Assembly (NCBI GenBank): GCA_021399435.1
Contig: JAJTUP010000065.1
Span: forward strand, 1 to 64,000
Direction of reading: 5' to 3'
Origin: Diaporthe sp. PMI_573
Lineage: Eukaryota; Ascomycota; Sordariomycetes; Diaporthales; Diaporthaceae
DNA length: 64,000 nucleotides
Positions 31,500 through 42,734 of this stretch are shown here, piece by piece; positions within the stretch are counted from its first letter, which is position 1, and each line of letters begins with the position of its first letter. A program made the translations under genes and the position numbers. The notes beneath the pieces were generated by a model. That model worked only from the letters and a program-made list of their open reading frames with translations. It did not search any database and had not been told where the DNA came from.

Positions 31500-32870
31500 T
31501 GTTCTCAATCCGGTATACAAGGAATATAAGGGCGAAGCTTCAAAGCGCGTCGGATCATAAACAATTGGGACAGCCAGCGTGTATCGTCGTCGAGTACAAC
31601 GTGTAGGGATCGTTGGGTACGTCGTTCATCAGCAGGCAGCGCGTTGATCTTTTCGTCTTGGATTCGCAAAAGTTTATATGTCAACCTAACAATTAACTAG
31701 CGAGTTAAATAATAGGTAAACTTTAAGTAGGAAACATACCTATCTGACCTGTCGATATCAATAACCATATTATGAAGTTTTCCAAGTGGTCCTTTGTCAC
31801 GCCATAATGCGTACTCGTCTTTGGTTAGTGCGCGTTCACCAGACAACAACTCTTCGAACGCATCAGCGTTGTGGCCGAACAGCAACGCTTTTGCAACGAG
31901 ATTAATCGTATAGCCAATGCATCGGCAGCGACGGCTGTGGCCGAGGAACCCGAGTTCACCACCAATTGCCTCCATAGCTGTGTCATTATTGCTCGCGTTG
32001 TCAAGTATAGCGTAGCCAACCTTATCTTCAACACCAATTCTGGTGCCTATATGCCTACCAACCTCGGGGATTCCAAGTGTGATCTTGCAAGGCCTGTTGT
32101 TTTCGTCTCGGAAAAAGCAGACAACACCATATAGAGAGGCACGATTAGGTGCCCGCCACCCATCGAAGGAAATATGTACCAGGCCTGGTGCGTTCTTGAG
32201 GCCCTCAACAACCGTACTCTTATGCAGATCGAACTGCTTTTTCGCAAGATCTCGAACTGAATTGGCAATAATATGCGCCTTTTTTTTGGGCTTTGACTGA
32301 TGGGTTAAGATACTCAAAGATGGCGCGAAGCTTTCGGTCCGTAGCTACTGAAAAGGGGAGGTTTGAATCCACGATCCACTCAACAACCAGCCTCTGGAAG
32401 TGTTCTCTGTTGAATTTCTTGATCAACGTATTTGCAAGTGATTGCTCGTGAAGGTTATCGGGGTTCAGCCTGAAGTGATCAAGGATCGATTCGGGGTTTC
32501 TCGACTTGAGGTTCTTCGCGGTGGCATCGGCAGCTAGTTCGGCCTTCGACTTTTGCTGTCCTTCGGGGGCTGAAATCCGGTGATCTTCGAAGAGATGATT
32601 GTGCGCATTTTGCAAGCCATTAAAAACAAAGGCCTCAATCGTCTGCTCTCTTTCTAAAACACAGACTTTACAAGCAAATTTGCATTCAACGCCCTTTGAG
32701 ATATCCCAACCATACTGCCAACTCCAATGGCGGTATATACCCTGCTGTTCCGTGAATGTCCAGCCGCGAAGCTGACAAAAAAGAACAGCTTCGGCTTCTT
32801 CATCGGTTAACAGCAGAGGCCGTTTACCAAGACAATAGGCCGTTAACTGCAAAGCTAAGGATTCAGACAT
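31500..32870 (-). pseudogene. hAT-4 transposase, frameshifted and 3'-truncated
   Basis: The N-terminus starts at the ATG at 32870 (MSESLALQLTAYCLGKRP) and has the BED-like CKVC..H..H finger. A one-base shift in the run of eight T (A on the coding strand) near 32278-32287 separates YLNPSVKAQKK from AHIIANSVRDLAKK. The catalytic core follows: VHISFDGWRAPNRASLYG, ILDNASNNDTAM, CIGYTINLVAKALLFG. An intron (GTATGT..TTAG, about 31689-31742) precedes DDDTRWLSQLFMIRRALKLR, where similarity ends near 31500. The dimerisation domain is lost. It is a diverged cousin of hAT-1. Confidence 0.85.
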
Positions 32871-33059
32871 CTATCCTATAGATGCAATTGTAGAATTCGC
32901 AATTATCGACGCAACAAAAATTCGCACAAAGACCCCACTATTTGGCGCCTGCTGAATGGTCAACCTAGCCTAGTACTTCCGGTCCTATTGGATAATAGCC
33001 GGTGCGCCTACCACCAGTTACCTCAGTCTCATATCCTGCCAAGTGCTAACGAATCTACT

Positions 33060-33190
33060 TAAATTAATCCACATAAATCCACCGTGATTTCGGATGGATG
33101 GATTGATTTATATTTTGGTTCACGATGGAATGCATTGAATGGACGATGGATCCATTGAGTTGATCCATTGTGGATTCAAATGGATTGATT
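33060..33190. repeat. hAT-4 iterated terminal motif (GGATTGATT / GATCCATTG)
   Basis: Repeated AATCCA, GGATGGATTGATT, GATCCATTGAGTTGATCC and TGGATTCAAATGGATTG lie upstream of the hAT-4 start. They are distinct from the motifs of the other hATs. Confidence 0.45.
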
Positions 33191-33378
33191 GCGAGGCTTG
33201 CTGATGTTGCACATGACCAAGCGAGCCATGCTCACGTCCACGGATTTAAGGAGGAGCCCTTCCGCCTGGTAGTACCTGTCGCAAACACTTTCCGGCTTAT
33301 AGGGAAAGCTTATGAGTTGATTAATCTAAAAAAAGACTTGCTACCTAAACTTAACATCATTTCTCATCCGTCATTCGC

Positions 33379-33873
33379 CTAGGGGGTTCTCCTCTGATAA
33401 TTTCGGCCAAGATTTTGACGACCCTCAAATCTGAATTCTAGAATTTCCTCGCCAGCGGAAATGATCCAACAACCAGGGGAAATAATAACCGAACTGTTCG
33501 GCTCGATATAGCTCGCTTTCCAAGTGCTTTTTACCAGTGCCTTCTCACTGCTCATATTGTGCAGAGCGATGCACTCCGAGGCGACGTCCTCATGGAAAAC
33601 AAGATCAATAGCGGCACCAATCACCTCGCATTCCAATCTGTCCGGCGTTTGTCTGATACCTAGTGTCTGTATATCACACTCAGGTTCAGTTTGAGATGCG
33701 CCATCAGGAACCCTTGCCCAGATGACTTCTTCAGGTATAGGCCCTTCTAGATCCTGGACCAAGATGGCTTTGTTGCCCGCGGGATGCTTGAGGATACTTT
33801 TGTAATGTTGAAGCTTCTGCCTGCTGATATCCAGCGCGCTGAGCGGTACATACTCCTGAAGGCAGCTCGCCAT
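33379..33873 (-). CDS. Hypothetical protein, possibly FHA-like N-terminus of a kinase
   Basis: 164 aa from the ATG at 33873. The pattern ECIALHNMSSEKALV, then ISPGCWIISAGEEILEFRF, resembles the beta-strand end of FHA-like modules at the start of some fungal protein kinases. No kinase domain follows; the frame ends at 33379. It may be a truncated remnant. Low certainty on family, moderate that it is or was coding. Confidence 0.4.
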   Translation of the reverse strand: MASCLQEYVPLSALDISRQKLQHYKSILKHPAGNKAILVQDLEGPIPEEVIWARVPDGASQTEPECDIQTLGIRQTPDRLECEVIGAAIDLVFHEDVASECIALHNMSSEKALVKSTWKASYIEPNSSVIISPGCWIISAGEEILEFRFEGRQNLGRNYQRRTP

Positions 33874-34094
33874 GCGAGAGGACTACTCAGCTCTGTATAT
33901 CCCAGTGTTGATCAGCTCTGATTTATATGAAGTAGGCGTTTGCAAATGGCAAGGTCGATCTATCTGCAAGCAGGTGGTACCTTTATGCGGGCGTGCAGAC
34001 CAGGATTGCATACTGTGCGCACAGCCACGCTTAGTCCCAAATAAGCTAGTAATTAATTTTTGCACATCACAACAAGCGGACACTCGTTTCGGCA

Positions 34095-35434
34095 TACCCT
34101 GGATGCATGAATGCAGATACAAACCCGCCGCACCCATTGACAGGGTCCAGAAAATAGGCGCACAGGCGATAGTGGGGACGTTCATGACAGTAGCCGTACG
34201 TGTTGCGGAGGCCGAAGCCTCCATTCCCACGGTGCAAGACCGGTTCTGGAAGCGGGTGATCAAAGTGTGGACGGACATCCACACCCTCCCGGACACCAAT
34301 CCGCTCCGCAGAAACACCTCCCGGATGCGGAAGTCCAGACCTAGATTCCAATCGCCACTTTACCAGGTGGCTCAGGTACTCAAAGATATAGAGATGGAGG
34401 AGATGGAAACCATCAACCCATTCGCACTAGCGCCATGGGTGAAGAGGGTAAAAACCATTACCGATACGGAATTAATACGACAACCAGACACAAACAGGGC
34501 TGCATACATTTCCGTAAGCAGCTCGGCGCGGAACGGTATGGTTGGTGTCGGAGCTGCAATCAAGACACGCAAACATGTTGGAGACGCTCCCACTGTCGAG
34601 ACCCTCTCCGTCACTCTAGGCCCAAGGACAGAACAGAACCCTTACGCAGGCGAACTAGCAGCAATGGCACATGCGTTTGGGCAGCTAGAGCGGCGCAAGT
34701 ACCACAGCATTACGCTTCTGACGAGGAACAAAGCAGCTGTGCTTACGCTTAGGAATCCACGTCAACAATCTGGCCAGGAACACATCTACAGCATCTATGA
34801 GTCCATTGCAAAGCTAAGGAAGAAATGCGACAAGATTACGGTAGTGTGGTTACCATCAGGAGACGATGACGAGCTCTGGTCCCGCGCCAAGGAGAAAGCC
34901 AAAGAAGCCACACGGCAGGGCGAAGAGCCTCAGACACCAATCCCTAGAGTGAGATCGACAACACTTAACATGGCACGCATCACCCGAGGCACCACCAGCA
35001 GCTTGCTGGATAAGATTGGAAAATTCTCCAAGAAAGTTGACACTGCATTGCCAGGCAAACACACACGACAACTATACGATCAGCAGAAGTGGAAGGGGGC
35101 CACAGCCTTATCCCAAATGAGGACAGGAGTGATAAGACTGAACTCGTACCTGTTCCCAATCAAAGCTGCACCGTCGGCTCAATGCGAATGCGGAGAAGAA
35201 AGAGAGACGGTCGAACATTTTCTCTTTCGATGCAGAAGATGGACAGAACACCGAACGGAGATGCTGCAATGCACAGACACCCACAGGGGTAATATCTCAT
35301 TCTACCTAGGAGGAAAAGCTACATCTGACGGCGAGAACTGGACCCCCGATATGAAAGCCGTCCAGGCAACAATACGATTTGCGATAGCCACAGGCCGGCT
35401 CGATGCTGATCCCTGGCAAGGGAACAGCCAATGA
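34095..35434 (+). pseudogene. LINE-2: Tad1-like ORF2 C-terminal part, strongly 5'-truncated
   Basis: Starts within the post-RT region (PIDRVQKIGAQAIVGTF) and continues with DIHTLPDTNPLRR and an RNase H domain (AAYISVSSSARNGMVG to VVWLPSGDDDELW). The Cys/His knuckle is CECGEERETVEHFLFRCRRW. It is a diverged copy of the same family as LINE-1. The open frame extends upstream to 33872 into unrelated sequence, giving a chance chimera. The 3' UTR to about 35590 matches that of LINE-1. Confidence 0.88.
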
Positions 35435-35590
35435 AAACTAAATACCTTCGACCACTTCTCAGCCGCCTCACATTAATCACCTCGTACCACAGACAGTAGG
35501 CGCCGCTTCAGTTGCTGAGGATAGGATGCTGAACACTTGGAGAAGAGCCTTCAAGCTAGCCAACTGAACATTAATAACGCACGAGAATCC

Positions 35591-36709
35591 GAAGAAACAG
35601 GACGAAATCAGTCTTTTGTTCTTATTTAGGAAAAGGTACTTACTTAGAGAGAGAAGAGTTATTGGGGAAGAAATTTAAGTTCGGGGGTATGAGGAAGAAA
35701 TTGGCTGCAGAAGGCGTTCCTTGCCCCTATACCGGTATAGGTTTGCGTTTTGGTCACAGACCTCCTTGGCCGCAAAGCTGTCCCTTTCTCCTCAGCCACA
35801 CCTTAGATAAGCACCAGCGTTGAGTCATGCTTCGCTTTGCTCCCAAGGAGGTCTGTGCTTCAGAGATAAGCCCGTTCCTCCTCGTTCTTTAGATATGCTT
35901 GTGTAATGTCCCTCAGCTCCCCCTAGTCCCATAAGCGCCGGCCGAAGTCGGTCTATTCCTCCCATAATGAAGTTTTGCGTAGGCAGGGAATAAATCTCTC
36001 GCTGCTTGTCTGATAAAGTTCATTTGAGCAGCCACTGAAGCCGGGGATTGGTATTTCTTTGAACCCGTTTTCGACGATGAAAATTATAAATTAAGGAAAT
36101 TCATTCTTACATATCACACGTTGAGACTTGGTCTGAACTCCAGAATATCAGAAGGTTATGTGCCAGTGCTCATAGCCGCGGGCCAATTAATGGGAGAGAA
36201 CATAGTGGCGGCAAACGGGAAGAAGGGATTCATCCTTACCACGCCGTTCTGCGAGTGCTTGGCGGCACATGAAGTCACCGCCAAAGCGAAAGGCCTCGAT
36301 GGGGTGATTTATAAGCTTATAGGGCTATCTCGTGGTGATTTTGGAGCCAAATTCGTTCTGCTGTCATACGTAAGAATGTCATGGCTTGAGAGTCGGCGGC
36401 TCCTTACTTGTTTACCCAGCAGCTCTGCAATACCGTGCTCGGCAAGAAAGTTTACTCCCCATCTTTTATATTTCTGCACAGATTTCATGTGGGCCCGGCT
36501 GACTCCGTCTATCTTGACGCCTATCTCGACGGACATGGTCTCGACAGACATCGTCTTTCTGTTCAATCTAGGCCACAACAACACTGCCTGATCACAAGTT
36601 AGGTAGCATTGTGCGATACTGGTGTGAAAATGAAGCACTGTCTCGACAGGTGTAGAATTCTCAGATAGTATGATTTTGACCTGGCACCCGAAAGATCTCC
36701 CACAATGTC
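35591..36709. other. Intergenic
   Basis: Contains a strong inverted repeat (listed) and no supported gene. The frame at 36121-36591 begins at TTG and shows no domain. Confidence 0.45.
35755..35857. repeat. Inverted repeat, 15-bp perfect arms
   Basis: CACAGACCTCCTTGG (35755-35769) pairs with CCAAGGAGGTCTGTG (35843-35857). A second stem GCAAAGC/GCTTTGC lies inside. It may be a hairpin or a tiny MITE. Confidence 0.7.
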
Positions 36710-37315
36710 CTACGGGTCATACAGCTTCTCGTCGCCGATGGAGCTCGATCCTTTCTTCTCCTGGCCCTCGTTGACGGCATTAAGGTAGATAATGAGCCCG
36801 AACCACAAAATGGCGCACAGTTTTAGGACCCCAAACGCCGTGAGGTCTAGGTAGAATAGGACCAAGATCGTGCAGGTCGCGCCGTCGCCGCTGTCGGCAG
36901 CATTCAGCACGTGAAGGCTGAAGGCCTTGAGTATGATCTCGATGGAGGCCCAGACGATGCCGACAAGAAGATACAGCATGAAGACATCAAACGCTTCGCG
37001 AAAGCGTAGGCTATTGAACATATTGATCCCAGAGGCCAGTATAGAGACGGCCAGCGACGCCGCAGCCGCCCTATGCACGAAGCCGGCGCTGGCCCACAGG
37101 ACGGTATAGATGTCAACCCCGCCGACGAAGCTGAACTGGATCAACACGAGCAGCTGCAGCAGCCACTTCCCGCGCTGCTGGCAACCGCGGATGCACCAAA
37201 AACCTTGGACATCTTTCTCGAGCCACTTAACGGCTCGGATGTCCCAGCTTTTCTTTTTGCGGTCGGTGCTCGTTGCGTCCTGGTCGATGGTGACGACGCG
37301 CTTGACATCCACCAT
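36710..37315 (-). CDS. Small multi-pass membrane protein, hypothetical
   Basis: 201 aa from the ATG at 37315, which has a good context (aacaccATGG). The longer frame upstream has no ATG. After a basic soluble N-terminus there are about four hydrophobic segments: LLQLLVLIQFSFVGGVDIYT, AAAASLAVSILASGI, FMLYLLVGIVWASIEIIL and a C-terminal pair around CTILVLFYLDLTAF and LCAILWFGLIIYL. It ends in a charged tail. Layout resembles fungal MARVEL-like small membrane proteins, but no signature confirms this. Confidence 0.6.
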   Translation of the reverse strand: MVDVKRVVTIDQDATSTDRKKKSWDIRAVKWLEKDVQGFWCIRGCQQRGKWLLQLLVLIQFSFVGGVDIYTVLWASAGFVHRAAAASLAVSILASGINMFNSLRFREAFDVFMLYLLVGIVWASIEIILKAFSLHVLNAADSGDGATCTILVLFYLDLTAFGVLKLCAILWFGLIIYLNAVNEGQEKKGSSSIGDEKLYDP

Positions 37316-38439
37316 GGTGTTTGTCTGGTCGGGGCCGGTGATGATCTCGACACTTAGAGTGCTGTCGACGGAGCGGCGCACACCCCCTGTGCCTGTAGTG
37401 GAGGATGGAGATATGATTCCGGTGAGGATGACAGAGGACGAAGATAAGCAAAGGGGTCAAAAGTCAAAGTCTAACAGGAAAGAAGAGGATACGATAAATG
37501 GAAAGCAAGGAGGTCAAGTGGCAGAGTATGACTTGGGCGTAAGTCCCAACGCTTTAAATACTCATAGAGTCAGCTTCTAGCTTCCAATTGAAGACTAAAG
37601 AAGATTGGTTCATTCAACGTTCGGTGTCGACGCGTAACACCTTCACTTCATTGGACTGTCACGTGCCATTGCAGGGCGTGACGCGAGCGCGATGTAGAAC
37701 GAATCCAGAATAACAATACAGGGGTCTTTTATCTTGCTTGTTGTTGGCGCTATCTAGTCCATGGCACGCATGGCGTGTGCCTTTAGACCCGACGCGACAA
37801 AGAGAAATGCCCTGGGTGGGAAGTGAATATGTCTACATGGACAGCGGCGTGGTTAATTAATATTTTTTATATCTCTCTCTAATTAAAATACTTCTTAAAT
37901 AAAGAAGTAAAGGCTTATTAAAGCCTTACTTTTTTAATAAGTAACTTGTTTTAAAAAAGATATCTAGTCATTAGTTTAGAACTGAATTGTTTAACCTCGC
38001 GCGTGGGATTTCGTCCTTCTTTGGCAGTTGGGCGAACATTCGGTTAGTCGCAACACGTGGTTTAGTTGATGGGAATACTTGGTGGGCTCGTAAGGCTCAC
38101 TTCCAATTCGCCAGGAAGACTGACATGGCTTGGACCGAAAGAGAGTAGGAGGCGAGGGCGCGGGGCCAATGTACAGATTCTTGCATTTTTCTCCGTGCTT
38201 AATACCTTATCTCCTCCATATGTCAAAGTACTGTAGGACCATTAATTTTTCAGGACTCGCATTTACAGCCTTCGTTGAATAAAAATGATCCATGCCCATA
38301 ACAGTATGCAGAATATCTTTAACTTTAGGCTGTTTTATCTCTAAACTTTTACAGAAAGAAAATGCATTATTCTAAAGCATAAAGATCTAGTTAGTTAACG
38401 AAAGGTAATATTTATCAAATCGTAAATTGCCAACTTCAC
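37316..38439. other. Intergenic with an AT-rich core
   Basis: 37855-37975 is strongly AT-rich with inverted AAGTAA/TTACTT words. Nothing coding was seen. Confidence 0.5.
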
Positions 38440-39574
38440 ACCGCGCCATCGCCGGCTGCTGATTACGGAGACCCGGCATCGCCATATCGTGAGCTTACCT
38501 TAGCGCACAGGCTGCCCCAGCGACCTAACGAGGAAGAAGTTTCCGATTTCTGCTTTGATCTTTACTGGGAGGTCCTTGCCCCGTTCAGCGATGTGATTGT
38601 GATGTTTGTCGCATGGCTTGGTCCATTGAGAACAGCACATATACTACGACGCTGGGCTCGGTCACCATTTGCGGCGTCTCGTTTCAGGCCCCATATCGTT
38701 ATCGTCACGGAAGACAACGAGGACCCGCGATTCGCAGAGATTTTAGACACGTTCACAGAAAATGCAAAAGGAAGATTGACAGTCTCAGAACTGATCCGCC
38801 GATCAGAACTATCATCAGCCATTTCAAGCTTAGCAGATGAATCAAATGAAGCCCGCACGGAGCTTGAATTGAATTTCGCCCACCAACACAGGTCTTTCCT
38901 TATTCAAACATCACTTCAATATTTCTGCGATAATCTACTCCTTCCGGATTTTGTGACGGCGTCGCGACTCAACAATCCTGTCCCACGATCGCCAGAGTTC
39001 CACCTCCAAAAAGCTGTCAGGGCATTCGATTCTCGCATTCCTCAGGTTACTCGACTTATAGCATCGGCATTAGCGCTAGATGCATTCCCCCCTGGCATGC
39101 ACCGTAAATCAGACCCCTTGCGTTAAATATCTCCTATTCTAACCTTCAAAACAGATTTTCGCCCAAAACACGTTTTCCACGCTATTTATAAGCCTATCAT
39201 CGGACAACTGCGCATTGCGTTGGCCACAGAAACCTTCCTATCCCAAGTAGAGAGCACCTTCACCACTCTTGTACTCAAGAATCGAAAACATAAGCTGAAG
39301 GCTGCCACATCTCACGCCCATTGTCTGAGGCTGATTGGATCGGCAGCTGCGGACATAGAGCTAACCGGGACATGCGTTTTCTGCCTACTGAGGCGACCGA
39401 TATTCACTCTCGACTGCCAACATCAGCTCTGCTCCTGCTGTATTATCGCCAGCGGCGCAGCATTTCAAAACCATATATGCTCGTTATCAACGTGTCCCTG
39501 GTGTGGCAAGGTCAACACCCGACTGTTCTCATTACAGCCACCCACGGCCGGACCTAGGATCCCTTTGCAAACCT
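38440..39574 (+). pseudogene. Patatin-like phospholipase gene relic (N-terminal half only)
   Basis: The frame reads EVSDFCFDLYWEVLAPFSDVIVMF, then FAHQHRSFLIQ, VPRSPEFHL, VTRLIASALALDAFPPGMH, VLKNRKHKLKA, a RING-like CVFCLLRRPIFTLDCQHQLC, and CPWCGKVNTRLF..LQPPTAG. This order is that of the region preceding the patatin domain in fungal patatin-like phospholipases. A 51-nt intron (GTAAAT..TTCTAAC..ACAG, about 39109-39159) removes the apparent stop at 39124. The frame ends where the GGGxRG oxyanion motif and GxSxG nucleophile would follow, so catalysis is absent. No start Met is found upstream either. Confidence 0.65.
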
Positions 39575-40438
39575 AAACCTTGATTCAACAAGCCTGATAT
39601 ATCTCTGTAGATACTGACACGCTGTCTCCGCCTCTACTAAGCCAAGTCAGACCAGGACCTCTTCAGAGCCGCTTATGGCAACCTTTCCTCGCAATCACCT
39701 CCTCTCTTGAAAAGCATTCTCTTTACATATATACTTCATCTCTTGAACCCTGGTTGAGTACCCAAACTTACCCTTTAGCCATATCGCAAAGTTATGCGAT
39801 AACCTTTTCGGGATGCTGTTGTTGAAGCCCATCTGGAAGGAGTCGGCGGCCTTGTACTTCTGTCAGTCATTTTTAACATATGTTCTTCTCATTAGACGCC
39901 GTCAGCATAACCGATAATACCTCCGGGTTATCGGAAACAGCCCAGGAGTCTGAGGTTTCAAACTTCTGAGGTGCTGTCGGCGACTCCGTGGAAGTAACTT
40001 GTGTACCTTGAGGGTTCCCTTGAGCGGGCAGAAAGCCTATACTTACTTACGAGGTGCTACCGGCTTCTAGAAAGAGCGCTCACTCGCTACGCGAACTCGC
40101 CCAGCCCCTCTCTACAATGCATTACAGGTCACTATCACTGGGTAGCGACCATCAGCCAAACGCTCTCGAGAGATGGCCAGAGTGGAGACGTCGTCGAACA
40201 TAAGTCATATCCCTCTAGCTAAGCTGCAGTATTGCAGCTAACAGCTACATACATTATACGGTTATGAACTTGATATTGTATAATTAATATGAGGTATGAC
40301 AAGTCACAACACTTATATCAGTATAAGAGTACGCGTGTGATGCATATAAATATGCATATTATCAAAAGTAGTTACAAAAGAGCGTGAAGAAAGAAATGCA
40401 ACATCTATACCCCCCTGGTATTATCCCGCAGTGTGTAG
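39575..40438. other. Intergenic, no gene seen
   Basis: No convincing frame. Tyrosinase 3' sequences lie at the right end. Confidence 0.5.
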
Positions 40439-41626
40439 TTAGACATATTCAGCACAGATGAGGTCCCCTCCCAGATCCATAACATCTGCAATCGTCTTAT
40501 TAGGGATAAGTCCAACCATCCACAAAGTGTGGTTCAATGTTGTGGTTGTGACATTTCCTCCGTCGCCGCTGTACTCGGTAAACTCTGGGCCTGGGGAAGT
40601 TAAGTTGTACGCGTCAAGGAAAGCAGTCGCAGGAATGTTCGAGCCGCCCATGTCCTCAAGACGGGTTGAAAGGTCAACGGACTGCCACTCCCACCAGAGT
40701 CGATCGAGGTTGGCGTGGTGGAGGAAGAATAGGGGATCTTCAAGGTTTTAGCATTGCTCGTAAGGGGCACTTGACGGACTGGTTTGGCTACTTACCTCCA
40801 GGGCTAGCAACTGGGTCATAGATGGTCTTGCCAACGCCAAGATGCCCGGCAATGTGAAGCGCATTGCTATAGCATGATAAAGCCTCAACGTAGTTGTCGG
40901 ATTCCAGACAAGTATCGATATTCGTTTGGTTAGCGCCAAGGAACACGTCATAGTCAAAAGATCGGGCAAGACAATAACTCGAGTAATCCATAACACCCCA
41001 TTGCGAAGTAATATGGAGCATCAGATTTGAAAAGGGACCATCAACGACACATTTGTCATCGCCCGATCCATTCCCGCCAAAGCCAGTATCGGGATTGAAA
41101 ACGACGGAATTATCCATGTCATCAGCGTCGAGGGCCTCCTCCCAGTATGGTTGGTAGCCAGTGTAGTTGCACTCATTTCGTAGAAGCTGTTCATGGAGAT
41201 GCACGTAGAGGCGGTGCCAGGGGAGGAAAGCACCCTTCCAGATGCATCAGCATAGACCAAGTAGGTGAACTAAGACAACTGATACTTACCACGGCGTGAA
41301 CATAGCTGGTCTGAATGAGATGAACATAGGTAAGTTCATCCCACCGATTCTTTGTCCCGTTGAAGCTCTCTTTCGTCTCGGCAGACTGGAGGCAGAGTTC
41401 AGCATCAATGTAATCCTGTTTTTCGAGATCCGTCATGTTTTGCCTATGCGCAATGAGTCACTGGAATTCATTGCTTCTTTTGAAGCAGCCACAGCTGTGT
41501 CTTGAGGGGAACATACCATGCCTTCCGCTGTGCGGTCTTGCAGTTGCCGCCACGCTTCACAATTGCGGATGCCGTGACAACATGGAAAAGAGCGAGAAAA
41601 GAGATGAACTTGAAGAATCCGTTCAT
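40439..41626 (-). CDS. Secreted tyrosinase (type-3 copper oxidase), complete four-exon gene
   Basis: Exons on the minus strand: 41626-41517, 41443-41290, 41234-40796, 40737-40439. Introns begin GTATGT, GTAAGT and GTAAGT. The spliced length is 1,002 nt, 333 aa. A signal peptide (FFKFISFLALFHVVTASA) is followed by a KR site. CuA: H in YVHLIQT, H in SYVHAV, and H in GAFLPWHRLY, with Hx8H spacing. CuB: HIAGH (HxxxH) and FFLHHANLDRLWWEW. All six copper-ligand histidines expected of the family are present. Several NxT/S sites suggest glycosylation. Tyrosinases oxidise phenols to quinones in pigment or secondary-metabolite routes; the substrate is unknown. It has no C-terminal shielding domain, so it is a short secreted type. 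No biosynthetic partner lies next to it. Confidence 0.9.
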
Positions 41627-42502
41627 TCTAGCGAAGTCAAATCGTAGTATCGAAAGTTAGCGATTGTGTGGTGTCCAAAGACAAAACGAAGGGATCAACT
41701 CTGCCTGTAGAGATTGAGAGATCAAGGACGGAGGTTGAGAACAAAATCGAGGTGCTGGTAAGATTCAGCCAGATTCTCTTTCCACAGGACATCTGGGACT
41801 CTTTATACCTTCAATAGAAAGCACAAGCTGATGCGTATCGACAAGATCTTAAAATAGCATAGGAGCATCTCGTAATTTCCCGCCCCGAAGTGGCACAACC
41901 AAGGTTTGCGTATTGTCCCCGCCGCAGCGGCTAGACCATATTGCCAAGAGACCATGGAGTAGCTCTTGGCGTGTTGAGAATCATCCAAACTCTTGGCAGG
42001 TAGCGACCTGTCAGGTAAGGACGTAGATAAGATCGGATTTTGATGCCAAAGCACCGTTTAATTCAAATCAATAACCCGTGTTAAAGTATTTAGGGAAACA
42101 CATAGCGTTGCTGATTATCGTGACTACATATCACACGTTGAAACTACACATTTGCAACGACTATCAAATTCAATTTCTGTATGAAGAGGCGTCTGATGTT
42201 CGCTCAACAACTGTATCCACAGACTAACATTCTTACTTACAAGACTAGATCTTCTTCTGGGGGCGGTGACGCGTACTCATCAGACGCCACGAAGCCAGGG
42301 GTGATAGGGAGTATTATGACTAGGTATGTTCATCATTAATTCTAGGAGCTGGATGGAGCCTCTGAGGATACGACAACTTGAAGCCTCCTCCGCTTAGTCA
42401 GAGGAGCTTCTGTACCGGCGAGTCATACCTGCACCGGGGCCGGTGCAAATAAGATCCGTTATATAAGCTGCAATTCATATATGCATAGATATATTAGTCT
42501 AC
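41627..42502. other. Tyrosinase upstream region
   Basis: No gene seen. The promoter of the tyrosinase gene should lie in its left part. Confidence 0.4.
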
Positions 42503-42734
42503 TGTTGGATTGACCCTCGGGTGGCGGAATAAGGCCCGGATAAGAGCAACCCCCTGATACATCAATATCCTGTCTTAGTCATAGGGTATGAGATTGACCC
42601 AAAAACCCCTCAGGAATAGAGGGGCCTCGGGCAACAAGGAACATCAACACACATCATCAGACATCAATATCACATGGGCTTCACTGCATTGATCTCTATT
42701 ATCCCTGATCGAATAAGCCGTATCGGATCCAGCA
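42503..42734. repeat. Solo LTR with 5-bp target duplication
   Basis: 232 bp bounded by TGTTGGAT..ATCCAGCA, flanked by TCTAC on both sides (42498-42502 and 42735-42739). A sibling lies at 53334-53559. Flanking duplication plus a single LTR indicates loss of the internal part by LTR-LTR recombination. Confidence 0.85.

Noticed and set aside
36121..36638. 156-codon plus frame and 109-codon minus frame
   Set aside because: The plus frame starts at TTG; neither shows a domain, and they are mutual shadows.
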